DNA of 49,003 bases from assembly GCA_947475815.1 (NCBI GenBank), contig CANJOT010000003.1:1-49003 (forward strand), written 5' to 3'. The notes under the pieces were generated by a model. The model saw only the letters and a program-made list of their open reading frames with translations. It searched no databases and was not told the origin of the DNA. A program made the translations under genes and the position numbers. The DNA is from Burkholderiales bacterium (GTDB lineage Bacteria > Pseudomonadota > Gammaproteobacteria > Burkholderiales > Burkholderiaceae_D). Of the stretch, positions 9,952 through 19,795 are shown piece after piece (positions within the stretch are counted from its first letter, which is position 1; each line of letters opens with the position of its first letter).

Positions 9952-10740
9952 TCAGCCTCGCAGGGCAAGCTGATGTTGCAGCCAGCCCAGCCCAGCCACC
10001 GTGCCGCTGGCGGGTTTGTATTCGGCGCCGACATGGCCGGCATAACCGATGCGGTCGAGAAACGGCAGCAGCCAGTCAAAATTGATTTCGCCTGTGCCCG
10101 GCTCGTTGCGGCCCGGGTTGTCGGCAATCTGGATGTGGCCGATGCGCGCCAGATGGTTGCGCAGGGTATTGCCGAGTTCACCCTCCATGCGTTGCGCATG
10201 GTAAACGTCGTATTGCACCAACAGGTTGTCGGCGCCCACGTCGTCAAGCAGGGCCAGTGCCTGATCGGTACGGCACAGGAAAAATTCGGGAATGTCGAAG
10301 GTATTGATGGGCTCGATCAGCAGCTGCAGGCCGGCCCGGCTCAGTTCGGCCGCAGCGTAACGCAGGTTTTCGACCAGCGTGGCGCGCGCCTCGGCGTCGC
10401 TCACTTCATCTGGCTTGATGCCGGCCAGACAATTGAGACGCGGACAGCCGAGGGCCAGAGCGTAGTCGATCGCCTGCCCCACGCCAGCGCGAAAATCGTC
10501 CATACGATCGGGCAGGCAGGCGATGCCACGCGCGCCGGCCACCCAGTCACCAGCTGGCAGATTGAAAAGCACCATGGGCAGCTGATGCTGTTTGAGTGCC
10601 GCGGCGATATCCTCGCGCCTTGCGATGTAGGGGAACTGGCATTCAACGGCATCAAAACCTGCCTGACTGGCCGCACCAAAACGTTCCAGAAACGGCAGCT
10701 CGGTAAACAGCATCGACAGGTTGGCGGCAAAACGGGGCAT
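9952..10740 (-). CDS. Hydroxypyruvate isomerase-like TIM-barrel protein
   Basis: MPRFAANLSMLFTELPFLERFGAASQAGFDAVECQFPY; IEPINTFDIPEFFL; PGRNEPGTGEINFDWLL. Confidence 0.9.
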   Translation of the reverse strand: MPRFAANLSMLFTELPFLERFGAASQAGFDAVECQFPYIARREDIAAALKQHQLPMVLFNLPAGDWVAGARGIACLPDRMDDFRAGVGQAIDYALALGCPRLNCLAGIKPDEVSDAEARATLVENLRYAAAELSRAGLQLLIEPINTFDIPEFFLCRTDQALALLDDVGADNLLVQYDVYHAQRMEGELGNTLRNHLARIGHIQIADNPGRNEPGTGEINFDWLLPFLDRIGYAGHVGAEYKPASGTVAGLGWLQHQLALRG

Positions 10741-10749
10741 GGGGACTCC

Positions 10750-11727
10750 TTAAAGCTTGATCTTGACCAGATCGATCAGTTTTGACCAGCGCTCGGCTTC
10801 CTCGCGCAACGTCTGGGTGAATTGTGTGGCCGGTCCATACTCCGGGGCAATGCCCTGGCCGACCAGCGTTTCGGTGACCGCAGCATCTTTCAAGGCCTGC
10901 TGGATGGCATCGCCCAGCGCGGCCGCCGTACGCTCGGGCATGGCTGCCGGTGCGAGAACACCCCATACGCCGACGACGTTGAAGTCGCGCGCGCCGGCCT
11001 CGGCGAAGGTCGGCAGATTCGGAAACGCATCCGAGCGCCGGTTGCCGCTGATGGCCAGCGCGCGCAGCCGCCCGGCCTTGACCAGCGGCACGGCGGCAAC
11101 ATTGTCCATCGACACCTGAACATGATTGGCGATCACGTCATTCATCGCCGGGCCGCTGCCGTTGTAGGGCACGTGCAGCATCTTGAGGCCCTCCATACTG
11201 GCGAACAGTTCCATGACCAGATGCGGCGCGCTGCCAACACCGGCTGAGGCATAGGAAAATTTGCCCGGCTGCGCGCGCACGAGTCGGATGTAGGCGGCGT
11301 AGTCGGCTGCCGGAAAATCCGGGTTGACCACCAGCATGTAGCGCAGCGTGCCAATGCTGGCGAGGGGACGAAAGCTGCGGATGGCGTCGTATTTGAGGTC
11401 GGGGTAAAGCTTGACGCTCGAGGTGTGCTGCAAGGCGTTGACCAGCACGATGGTGTTGCTGTCGGCGCTGGCGCGGGCGACGTAATCGATGCCGATGGTG
11501 CCCCCTGCGCCGGGACGGTTTTCAACGATCACCGGCACACCAAGAACTTCACCGACCTTCTTGCCGAGCACGCGGCCGATGGCATCGGTGGCGCCGCCGG
11601 CGGCAAAGGGCACCACCAGGTGTACGGGTTTGTCGATGGCGCTCTGGGCGTGTGCGGCGCCATCAAGCACGCTCAGGCTCAGGGCAGCAGTGCTGGCAAG
11701 GACACGCATCAGTTTCACGAATTGCAT
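10750..11727 (-). CDS. Tripartite tricarboxylate transporter (Bug) substrate-binding protein
   Basis: VHLVVPFAAGGATDAIGRVLGKKVGEVLGVPVIVENRPGAGGTIG; signal peptide; start chosen at MQFVKLMR. Confidence 0.93.
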   Translation of the reverse strand: MQFVKLMRVLASTAALSLSVLDGAAHAQSAIDKPVHLVVPFAAGGATDAIGRVLGKKVGEVLGVPVIVENRPGAGGTIGIDYVARASADSNTIVLVNALQHTSSVKLYPDLKYDAIRSFRPLASIGTLRYMLVVNPDFPAADYAAYIRLVRAQPGKFSYASAGVGSAPHLVMELFASMEGLKMLHVPYNGSGPAMNDVIANHVQVSMDNVAAVPLVKAGRLRALAISGNRRSDAFPNLPTFAEAGARDFNVVGVWGVLAPAAMPERTAAALGDAIQQALKDAAVTETLVGQGIAPEYGPATQFTQTLREEAERWSKLIDLVKIKL

Positions 11728-11791
11728 GCTGTTCTCCACGGCGCGCGGGCCGTCAGGGATGGATCGGTTCGGGGCAGGGGGCACGGACTGC

Positions 11792-12715
11792 TCATTGATA
11801 ATTGAGGCGCAGTCCCGGCCGTGCCCAGGGCATTTCGACCAGCCGGCCGGCGTACGACTGCGTCAGGTAGGCCGTTTTCAGATCCGATCCTCCAAAACAC
11901 AGATTGGTCAGATGGGTATCGCCCGGTACCGGCACGAATTCGGCGTGCGAGCCATCGGGCGCACACACCGACACGCCACCGCGGTCCAGATTGCCGACGC
12001 AGACATTGCCGTTGGCCTCGATGGCCAGCGAATCAAAGCGCGCATAAACCGGCGAAATATGCACCAGCCTGCCGCCATGCGGTGAAGTGGTCGAACCTTC
12101 AACGGGTGCGGCCAGTTTGCCAGGGCCGGCCAGCTTGAAGGCCCAGACACGCGCCGTTTCCGTTTCGGCAATGAACAACTCCGAACCGTCGGGCGACAGC
12201 CCCATGCCGTTGGGCCGGCTGATCGGGAAGATCAGTTCGTGGATGGCCGAGCCATCGGCCTTGGCGTAATACACCGCGCCGCGGTCCATGTCGCGCGCGC
12301 GCGTTTTGCCCGGATCGCTGAAGTAAAAACCGCCAAAGGCATCAAACACCAGATCATTGGCGCCACCGATGCGATGGCCGTCACACTGGTCATACAAGAC
12401 CTCGGCCTTGCCGGTTTCAATATTGACGCGCTCGATGCGGCCGCTCAGGTAGTCGGCGGGCTGGCCGGCATTGACCCAGGCGCCATCGGCGCGCTGTTTC
12501 CAGTTGAAACCACCGTTGTTGGCGACGTAACAATGGCCGTCCGGTCCCATCGCTGCGCCGTTCGGCCCGCCGCCAAGTTTGGCAACATAGTGTTTGCGGC
12601 CGTCCAGCCAGACACGTGTGAGGGTCTGGCGGCGGATTTCCACCACCAGCAGGCTGCCATCGGCGAGCCAGATCGGCCCTTCGGGAAACCACAGGTCTTC
12701 GGTGATCACTCTCAT
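11792..12715 (-). CDS. SMP-30/gluconolactonase/LRE-like protein
   Basis: MRVITEDLWFPEGPIWLADGSLLVVEI; GGANDLVFDAFGGFYFSDPG; RPNGMGLSPDGSELFIAET. Confidence 0.9.
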   Translation of the reverse strand: MRVITEDLWFPEGPIWLADGSLLVVEIRRQTLTRVWLDGRKHYVAKLGGGPNGAAMGPDGHCYVANNGGFNWKQRADGAWVNAGQPADYLSGRIERVNIETGKAEVLYDQCDGHRIGGANDLVFDAFGGFYFSDPGKTRARDMDRGAVYYAKADGSAIHELIFPISRPNGMGLSPDGSELFIAETETARVWAFKLAGPGKLAAPVEGSTTSPHGGRLVHISPVYARFDSLAIEANGNVCVGNLDRGGVSVCAPDGSHAEFVPVPGDTHLTNLCFGGSDLKTAYLTQSYAGRLVEMPWARPGLRLNYQ

Positions 12716-12725
12716 GGCGGGCTCC

Positions 12726-13694
12726 TCAATCGACCATCGGCAGTTTGGCGCGCACGACAATGTCCTTGAGGCGCGCGATCTCACCCTGATATTTGCGCAG
12801 CGCCTCTTCGGTGCTGCGTTGCACCGGTTCGGCGCCGCCTTCGCGCAAGGTCCTGATGACCTCCGGTTTGGCGGTGATCGTGTTGATCGCGGCATTGAGT
12901 TTGCGCAGCACCTCCGGCGGCGTACCGGCGCGCGTGTAGACGGCGAAAAAGCTGCCGTAGTTGTAGTCTGGCATGCCGGCTTCACGGGTGGTCGGCACAT
13001 CGGGAATGTCCCACTGGCGTTGCGGCGCGGTGACCGCCAGGGCGCGCAGCTTGCCGGCCTTCATGTGGCCGATGATGCCCGGCGTGTTGACGATCATGAA
13101 ATCGGCCTCGCCTTGCAGCAGGGCGAGAATGGCGTCACCGCCACCGCGGTAGGGAATGACCGCCACGTCGAGCGAATTTTGCAGACGGAACATGTCGATG
13201 GGCAGGCGCGAGCCTCCTGCGGCAGCGTTCAGCTTGCCCGGATTCTTGCGGATCAGATCGACAAATTCAGCGAGGTTGCGCACGCGCGTTTTTTCCGGAT
13301 TGATGACGATGACGTTGTAGTACTCGCACACTACCGCCACGGGCACCAGATCATTGACCGCATCAAAACGCAGCTTGCTGTACATCACCGGGTTGACCGT
13401 CGCCGCGCTTGAATTCATCAGCAGTGTGTAGCCGTCCGGCGCCGAGCGCGCCGTCGCTTCCATGCCGATGTTGCCATCGGCGCCGCTACGGTTTTCAATG
13501 ACCACCGACTGGTTCAGGGTCATGGCCAGCTGCTGGCCAATCAGGCGGCCAAAAATGTCGGTGCCACCACCCGGGGGAAACGGCACGATGGCCTTGATCG
13601 CGTGATCGGGATACTCAGCCTGTGCGGCACTCATGCCCAGACACAGTGCCAGGCTGACCAGCCCGGCGCGAAGGATGTTCATGGAACGGCGCAT
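12726..13694 (-). CDS. Bug-type substrate-binding protein
   Basis: YPDHAIKAIVPFPPGGGTDIFGRLIGQQLAMTLNQSVVIENRSGADGNIG. Confidence 0.93.
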   Translation of the reverse strand: MRRSMNILRAGLVSLALCLGMSAAQAEYPDHAIKAIVPFPPGGGTDIFGRLIGQQLAMTLNQSVVIENRSGADGNIGMEATARSAPDGYTLLMNSSAATVNPVMYSKLRFDAVNDLVPVAVVCEYYNVIVINPEKTRVRNLAEFVDLIRKNPGKLNAAAGGSRLPIDMFRLQNSLDVAVIPYRGGGDAILALLQGEADFMIVNTPGIIGHMKAGKLRALAVTAPQRQWDIPDVPTTREAGMPDYNYGSFFAVYTRAGTPPEVLRKLNAAINTITAKPEVIRTLREGGAEPVQRSTEEALRKYQGEIARLKDIVVRAKLPMVD

Positions 13695-13733
13695 CGTCGT
13701 CTCCTCTGGATGGTGATTATCGGCCGGGGTGGC

Positions 13734-14567
13734 TTAGCGCAGTTTCCAGACCGGTTTGCGTTTGTCGCGGAAGGAGCGTGCGCCCTCGGCGCCATCTTCA
13801 CTCTCGGCGGTTTCCTGATCCAGATGTTTGGCATACGAAATCAGCGCCGGATCGAAGGCTGCGGTCAGGCGGTACAGGCGCACCGCAGCCTGCACGGCCA
13901 GCGGCGAACTGTTGCACACCATCTCGGCCATTTCCTCGGCCTTGGCCATCAGGTCTTCGGGTTTGGTGACGAAGTTGATGATGCCGTACTGCATGGCTTC
14001 CTGAGCGGTCAGGCGCGCATTGCACAAGGTCAGGTAGGCCGCCACGGCACGCGGCAGCGAGGCGTACAGGTTATGGGCCGAGCCAAGCCGACCGATGGCG
14101 GTGTGGGTGTCGCCCAGCCAGGCGGTTTCCGACATGACGCGCAACTGACACTGCAAGGCCAGTGACAGGCCAACACCGACGGCCAGGCCGTTGATGGCGG
14201 CGATCAGCGGTTTTTCCAGATTGGCATCGCTCGGCTGGCCGCCGCCGCCCCAATGAAAAATCGGATTGTTCGGATCTTCATGCGGCGTGCGGATGCCCTT
14301 GGCCTGATGCTCGGCCAGGAACTTGACGTCGCGGCCGGCGCAGAATGCCCGGCCTGTACCAGTAACGATGCCGACATAAACGTTCGGATCGCGCTGCATG
14401 TCGAGCCAGCAGCGGCGCAGTTCGACATAGGCGTAGCTGTGCAGCGAGTTCAGGCGGTCCGGCCGGTTGATGGTGACATAAGCGACGTGGCCCTTTTTTT
14501 CGTAGAGCACGTGCTCAAGATCATTGGGGGCGATGGCGGGGTCGTAGGGCGATTCATAACGTGGCAT
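13734..14567 (-). CDS. Enoyl-CoA hydratase/isomerase family protein
   Basis: VAYVTINRPDRLNSLHSYAYVEL; GTGRAFCAGRDVKFLAE; IAAINGLAVGVGLSLALQC. Confidence 0.93.
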   Translation of the reverse strand: MPRYESPYDPAIAPNDLEHVLYEKKGHVAYVTINRPDRLNSLHSYAYVELRRCWLDMQRDPNVYVGIVTGTGRAFCAGRDVKFLAEHQAKGIRTPHEDPNNPIFHWGGGGQPSDANLEKPLIAAINGLAVGVGLSLALQCQLRVMSETAWLGDTHTAIGRLGSAHNLYASLPRAVAAYLTLCNARLTAQEAMQYGIINFVTKPEDLMAKAEEMAEMVCNSSPLAVQAAVRLYRLTAAFDPALISYAKHLDQETAESEDGAEGARSFRDKRKPVWKLR

Positions 14568-14597
14568 GGTGGCTCCTGTGGATGGGTGCTGGCGCGG

Positions 14598-16730
14598 TCA
14601 GTCGGATTCGATCAGCAACAGGCCGTCGACCGCCGCGAGGCTGTCGGTGGCCAGCTTGACCGGGTTGATTTCGAAGGTGAAATGGGCCCATGGGGCGCTG
14701 GCCACTAGGGCTGAAAAGCGTGCGATGAAATCGGCGGCGAGTGTGCGTTGTGTGGGGCTGAACAAATCGGGCAGGCGTCGCGTCGTGCGCAGGCTACCGA
14801 TCAGGTCGTCGGCGCCGTCGGTGTTGAGGGGCGCGCGTGCGAACACGACATCGTCGATGATCTCGGTCAGGCCACCACCCATGCCAACGCCCACCATGAC
14901 GCCAAATTCACGGTCGCGGAAGGCCGTCACGAGCAGTTCGTGCTGGCCGGTAAACATGTGTTGCACCCAGACGCCATCAAGCGTGACGCCGCGGGCCAGA
15001 GCGCGCTGCCGCAGCAGCGTGTCGGTGCTGCGCACGGCATCGGCATGCTCGATATTGAGTGCCACCAGCCCTGCTGCGGCGCGGTGCGTAATGGCGGGCG
15101 AAATACCCTTCATGGCGACCGGATAACCTACCTCGGTGGCCAGGCCCGCAGCCTGTTCGGCGTTGCGTGCAATGCGGCCACGTGCCACCGGCAGGCCGGC
15201 CGCTTCAAGCAGGCCGGCAACGACATCCTCGGACACCACGGCGCTGTCTGTACCGGCGGGGACAAAGTCGTGCCATGGAAAGTGGCCCGGCGCCACGTCG
15301 ATCTTGCGGATGCGGTGACGCAGGTCAGCAGCATGGCGCGCCAGATGCCCGAGCGTGCGTGCGGCGCGCGCGTGTTCGGTAAAGGTGTAAATGCCGCGCG
15401 CAGCCAGCGCCTCGAGGGTGCCCTCGGGCATCGACTGCCAGGTCAGCAGCACCGGCACCTCCACGCTGTGGCGCAGAGTGTCGAACATCTCGATGAGCTC
15501 CGGTGCAAGCGCATCGAAACCGGCGGCCAGAAACAGCCAGGCATCAATGCCACGCGCTTCGCCGAGCACGCGCAGGGCGGCCGGCATGTTGGCGCGGTGT
15601 TTTGCGTTGGTCATCATGCCCGGCGTGAAATCGATGGGATTGAGGGCTGAGCTGAGCGGCGTGAGCAGCGGTTTGACCGTCGCCTGCGCCTGGTCATCGA
15701 GCGGCAGCACCACCAGCCCTTCTCGGCCTGACTGGTCGGTGCAGATCACACCACTGCCGCCGCCAAAGGACGAAATCAGCACTTTGTTACCTGTTGGTAG
15801 CTGTCCCGGGCGCAGCGATGCCAGCTGCAGGCAGACGTCGAGCATTTCCTCAGTGGAGTACACACGGATGACGCCGAATTCGCGGAACAGTGCTTCGTAG
15901 GTGCGGTCTTCACCGGCCAGCTTGCCGGTGTGGGCCAGTGCGGCCCGGCTGCTGGCGGCACTGGCGCCACCCTTGAGCATGACCACCGGTTTGCCGTACT
16001 GGCGTGCCGCGCCCAGGGCATCGATAAAATCATCGGCGCTCGACAGGCCTTCGGTATATACCGCGATGACCCGCGTACCCTCGTCTTGCGCCACGGCACG
16101 GATAAAATCGGCCACGCTCAGGTAGGCTTCGTTGCCGACGCTGACCGTGACCCGAAACCCCAGACCGAGATACTGCGCGCGCGAATGCGCCATCACGCTG
16201 ATGCCGCCGCTCTGGCTGATCATTGACACCACGCCACGGCTCAGGCGCGCATGATCGTGCAGCATCGAACTGAACGATGCCGTCAGGCCGATGCCGGTGT
16301 TGATGATGCCGATGCAATTCGGTCCGCACAGCAAGATGCCGGTAGCGCGGCAGATGGTCTCCAGTTCAGCCTGCATGGCGCGGCCTTCCGGTCCTTGTTC
16401 GGCAAAGCCGCCGGCCCAGACCACCGCCGCGCGCACGCCGGCTGTCGCGCATTCGCGCAGCAATGCGGCCACCGCTTTGGCCGGCACTGCCAGAATGGCC
16501 AGATCGGGCACCCCCGGCAGATCTGCCACGCTGGCGTAACAGGGCAGACCCGCGACCGTGCTGTTACTACTATTGACCGGCCAGATCGGCCCGGCATAAC
16601 CAAATTTACGCAGGAACGTGGTCGCCGTGCCGCCCAGATTGCCGTCACGATCGGATGCGCCAATGACGGCGACCGAACGCGGCGCGAGCAGCGGGGTGAG
16701 CGCGCCGAATGAAGAAACATCCTGAATCAA
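14598..16730 (-). CDS. Acetate-CoA ligase family protein (ADP-forming acyl-CoA synthetase)
   Basis: APRSVAVIGASDRDGNLGGT CoA-binding; GPNCIGIINTG; SQSGGISV; C-terminal ATP-grasp domain. Confidence 0.92.
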   Translation of the reverse strand: MIQDVSSFGALTPLLAPRSVAVIGASDRDGNLGGTATTFLRKFGYAGPIWPVNSSNSTVAGLPCYASVADLPGVPDLAILAVPAKAVAALLRECATAGVRAAVVWAGGFAEQGPEGRAMQAELETICRATGILLCGPNCIGIINTGIGLTASFSSMLHDHARLSRGVVSMISQSGGISVMAHSRAQYLGLGFRVTVSVGNEAYLSVADFIRAVAQDEGTRVIAVYTEGLSSADDFIDALGAARQYGKPVVMLKGGASAASSRAALAHTGKLAGEDRTYEALFREFGVIRVYSTEEMLDVCLQLASLRPGQLPTGNKVLISSFGGGSGVICTDQSGREGLVVLPLDDQAQATVKPLLTPLSSALNPIDFTPGMMTNAKHRANMPAALRVLGEARGIDAWLFLAAGFDALAPELIEMFDTLRHSVEVPVLLTWQSMPEGTLEALAARGIYTFTEHARAARTLGHLARHAADLRHRIRKIDVAPGHFPWHDFVPAGTDSAVVSEDVVAGLLEAAGLPVARGRIARNAEQAAGLATEVGYPVAMKGISPAITHRAAAGLVALNIEHADAVRSTDTLLRQRALARGVTLDGVWVQHMFTGQHELLVTAFRDREFGVMVGVGMGGGLTEIIDDVVFARAPLNTDGADDLIGSLRTTRRLPDLFSPTQRTLAADFIARFSALVASAPWAHFTFEINPVKLATDSLAAVDGLLLIESD

Positions 16731-18242
16731 TCAAACCTCCGAGTCATGGCCACGCAACATCTGCACACCCTTGCGGGTGACCGGTCGCAGCGCCAGATGC
16801 AATACTGAACCGATGGCCACCAGCATCAGAACCGTGGAAATGGGACTTCTGAACAACACCAGCAGGCTACCTTCGGACATCACCAGCGACTGGCCGAGCG
16901 AGGTTTCGAGTTGCGGCCCGAGCACCAGCGTGAGTGCGATCGGCGCCATCGGAAAACCGAATTTGCGCATGACATAACCAATCACGCTGAATACCAGCAT
17001 GACGGCGACATCGAACATGCTGCCGTTGACGCTGAATGTGCCGATGACGGTGAACACCAGAATGATGGCGAACAGCACCGCATACGGCAGCCTCAGGATG
17101 CGCACCCACAGGCCAACCAGCGGCAGGTTGAGGATCAGCAGGATGACCGAAGCCGTCACCATGCTGGCAATCAGCGACCAGACGATGTCGGGGTGATCCT
17201 TGAACAGGAAGGGGCCGGGCGTGATGCCATGAATCAGAAAGCCCGCCATGATGACCGCTACCGTGGCCGAGCCGGGGATGCCGAGCGAGAGCAGCGGCAG
17301 CAGGGCGGCATTGGCGCTGGCGTTGTTGGCCGTCTCCGGACCGGCCACACCTTCGATGGCGCCTTCGCCAAACCGCGAAGGATCGCGCGCCAGCTTTTTT
17401 TCCAGCGCGTAGGACAGAAACGATGACGTGGCCGCGCCCAGGCCGGGGATGACACCGATCAGAAAACCCAGTACCGAACCACGCACGATCGGCATGGCCG
17501 AGGCGCGCCAGTCCTCGCGCGACAACCACAGCGAGCTGATCGGCGCCGTGCTAAAACCGCGCTGGCCCTGCTCGACGTTGAGCAGGATTTCGGAAATGCC
17601 GAACAGGCCCATGAGCACGGGCACGAAACCAAAACCGCTGAGCATCTGCGGGCTGTCGAAGGTCATGCGGCCGACGCCGGTGAGCGGGTCCATGCCTGGC
17701 AGGGTCAATAGCAGCCCGAACAGCGCGGCAATGGCGCCCTTGAGCAGCGAGTCGCCGGCCAGGCCGACCAGCAGGGTAAAACTGACCAGCACCAGCGCGA
17801 AAAATTCGGGCGGGCCAAACAGCAGACTGAGCTTGCTGAGCGGTGCCGCGACCAGCATCACCGCCAGCGTAGCGACCAGGCCGCCGATCGTCGAGCCGAT
17901 GGCGGCGATCGCCAGCGCCGCGCCGGCACGCCCCTGACGGGCCATCTTGTGGCCGTCGATGCACGTGACCACTGAAGCCGTTTCGCCCGGCACATTCATG
18001 AGCACGCTGGTGATGGTGCCGCCGTACATGGTGCCGTAGTAGATCGAGCACAGCATGATGAGCGCGCCCACCGGACTCATGCTGTAGGTCACCGGCAGCA
18101 GGATGGCCACGCCGGCCACCGGCCCGACACCCGGCAACACGCCGATCAGGGTGCCGATGATGCAGCCGATCAGAGCCGCGAACAGATTGGCCGGCTGCAT
18201 CGCCAGCCATAAACCATCGCCGAATGCCGAGAGGATGTCCAT
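16731..18242 (-). CDS. tctA: Tripartite tricarboxylate transporter large permease (TctA)
   Basis: GCIIGTLIGVLPGVGPVAGVAILLPVTYSMSPVGALIMLCSIYYGTMYGGTITSVLMNVPGE. Confidence 0.95.
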   Translation of the reverse strand: MDILSAFGDGLWLAMQPANLFAALIGCIIGTLIGVLPGVGPVAGVAILLPVTYSMSPVGALIMLCSIYYGTMYGGTITSVLMNVPGETASVVTCIDGHKMARQGRAGAALAIAAIGSTIGGLVATLAVMLVAAPLSKLSLLFGPPEFFALVLVSFTLLVGLAGDSLLKGAIAALFGLLLTLPGMDPLTGVGRMTFDSPQMLSGFGFVPVLMGLFGISEILLNVEQGQRGFSTAPISSLWLSREDWRASAMPIVRGSVLGFLIGVIPGLGAATSSFLSYALEKKLARDPSRFGEGAIEGVAGPETANNASANAALLPLLSLGIPGSATVAVIMAGFLIHGITPGPFLFKDHPDIVWSLIASMVTASVILLILNLPLVGLWVRILRLPYAVLFAIILVFTVIGTFSVNGSMFDVAVMLVFSVIGYVMRKFGFPMAPIALTLVLGPQLETSLGQSLVMSEGSLLVLFRSPISTVLMLVAIGSVLHLALRPVTRKGVQMLRGHDSEV

Positions 18243-18250
18243 GGTTGCGC

Positions 18251-18748
18251 TCAGAAGCCGAGGGCTTGCAGGAATTCGAGGTCCGGCGCGGGCAGTTCAA
18301 CCCCCAGGCCGCGTTCAAAACCATAAGCAACGCCAAAACTGAGCAACAGCGCCATGGCGGCGCGTTGCCACAAGGGCCGCGCGCCAAACACCCGCGGCAC
18401 GACCCAGACAAAGGCCAGCATGGCTAGGCGAAAGCCCAGATATTTCAGGCCTGGCCACAAGGCCAGCAGGGCGACGATCACCAGCAGCACGCGCTTGCCC
18501 CCTTCGGCATCTTCAAAAAACGGCGTGCCGGCCTCGTCACGTCCTTCCGAAAGACTGTTGAACAGCGCAGCGAGACAGGCGAGCGTCAGCAGGATGCCGA
18601 TCCATACCGGGAAGAACCCCGGCCCGGGTCCGAGCGGCCCGTAATATTTCAGGCGCCAGCCGCTCCAGATCACGAACAGCGCAATGGCCGTGATGACGGC
18701 CAGAAACAGCCGGTAAGCGAGGCGCAGGCGCACCGCGCTCAGGTTCAT
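18251..18748 (-). CDS. tctB: Tripartite tricarboxylate transporter small permease (TctB)
   Basis: YYGPLGPGPGFFPVWIGILLTL; ATGA overlap with upstream receptor gene. Confidence 0.88.
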   Translation of the reverse strand: MNLSAVRLRLAYRLFLAVITAIALFVIWSGWRLKYYGPLGPGPGFFPVWIGILLTLACLAALFNSLSEGRDEAGTPFFEDAEGGKRVLLVIVALLALWPGLKYLGFRLAMLAFVWVVPRVFGARPLWQRAAMALLLSFGVAYGFERGLGVELPAPDLEFLQALGF

Positions 18749-19725
18749 TTGGCGCCGGTCTTGCTGGCCAGCAGTTTGGCGACTACTGGCTGGTAGAGGC
18801 CCGAAATGCGTCGTGTTGTTTTGAGCGCTTCCGGCCCGCTGGAAAATTGCACCGGGAAGTCGAGTGCCGCCAGCGCCTTGACGACCTCCGGATTTTCTAC
18901 CGACTTTTTCACTGCGGCCTCAAGCTTGGCGCGTACCGGTTCGGCCATGCCCGGTGGTGCAATCACCACCGTGGTATTGACCAGTTCATAACCATACAGA
19001 TCACGTGTTTTGGGCAGCTTGAGAGCCTCCATGCTGGCATCCGATACGTCAGACACGATGGCAATCGCGCGTAGCGACCCGGCCTTGACATGTTGCATGT
19101 AAGTGACCGGCGAACCGCTGGCGAAATTGGCGTCGCCGGCCAGCACGCGCGAGGTGCCCTCGGCGGCGCTGTTGGTGGGCAGGGTGCGGTATTGGAAGCC
19201 GCCGGAACGTTCGGACAGCAGGCCCATGCCGACTTCGTGCAGGTTGAAGCCGCCGGTGGTCACGGCCACCAGCTTGCCCGGATTGGCCTTGGCCCAGGCC
19301 ACCAGTTCGGGCAGGGTCTTGGCTGGAACCGAGGGATGGACCACCGCGATGTAAGGCCAGCCGAAATAGCTGGCGATGTAGGTAAACTTGAAGGGGTCGT
19401 AGGCCACCGGCGTGGCATGCGGGATGATCGATGTGTTCGATGCCGTGCCGACAGCGATGGTGTAACCATCGGGCCGGCCAGCGTACAGACCGCCGAGGGC
19501 CACTGCGCCGCCGCCGCCGGCGTCATTGCGCACCACGACGCGCTGGCCGAGCACCTTGCTCATCTCGGTGGCGAGAATGCGTGCGGCCAAGTCGGTGCCG
19601 CCGCCGGCGCCGTAGGGCACCACCATGGTGATCGGCTTTTCCGGGTATTCGGCGCGCGCCGGGCCGCAGGCGAGTACCGCAAGCGTGAGGCAACTCCAGC
19701 CTGCGACGGTATGTTTGAGCGTCAT
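18745..19725 (-). CDS. tctC: Tripartite tricarboxylate transporter substrate-binding protein (TctC)
   Basis: YPEKPITMVVPYGAGGGTDLAARILATEMSKVLGQRVVVRNDAGGGGAVALG; adjacent to tctB/tctA. Confidence 0.93.
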   Translation of the reverse strand: MTLKHTVAGWSCLTLAVLACGPARAEYPEKPITMVVPYGAGGGTDLAARILATEMSKVLGQRVVVRNDAGGGGAVALGGLYAGRPDGYTIAVGTASNTSIIPHATPVAYDPFKFTYIASYFGWPYIAVVHPSVPAKTLPELVAWAKANPGKLVAVTTGGFNLHEVGMGLLSERSGGFQYRTLPTNSAAEGTSRVLAGDANFASGSPVTYMQHVKAGSLRAIAIVSDVSDASMEALKLPKTRDLYGYELVNTTVVIAPPGMAEPVRAKLEAAVKKSVENPEVVKALAALDFPVQFSSGPEALKTTRRISGLYQPVVAKLLASKTGAK

Positions 19726-19795
19726 GGTGTCTCCCTTGTTCTGGTTGTGTGTCCGCGGCACGCTGGCTGCGGCAGGACTGCTGTCACAGGGCGGA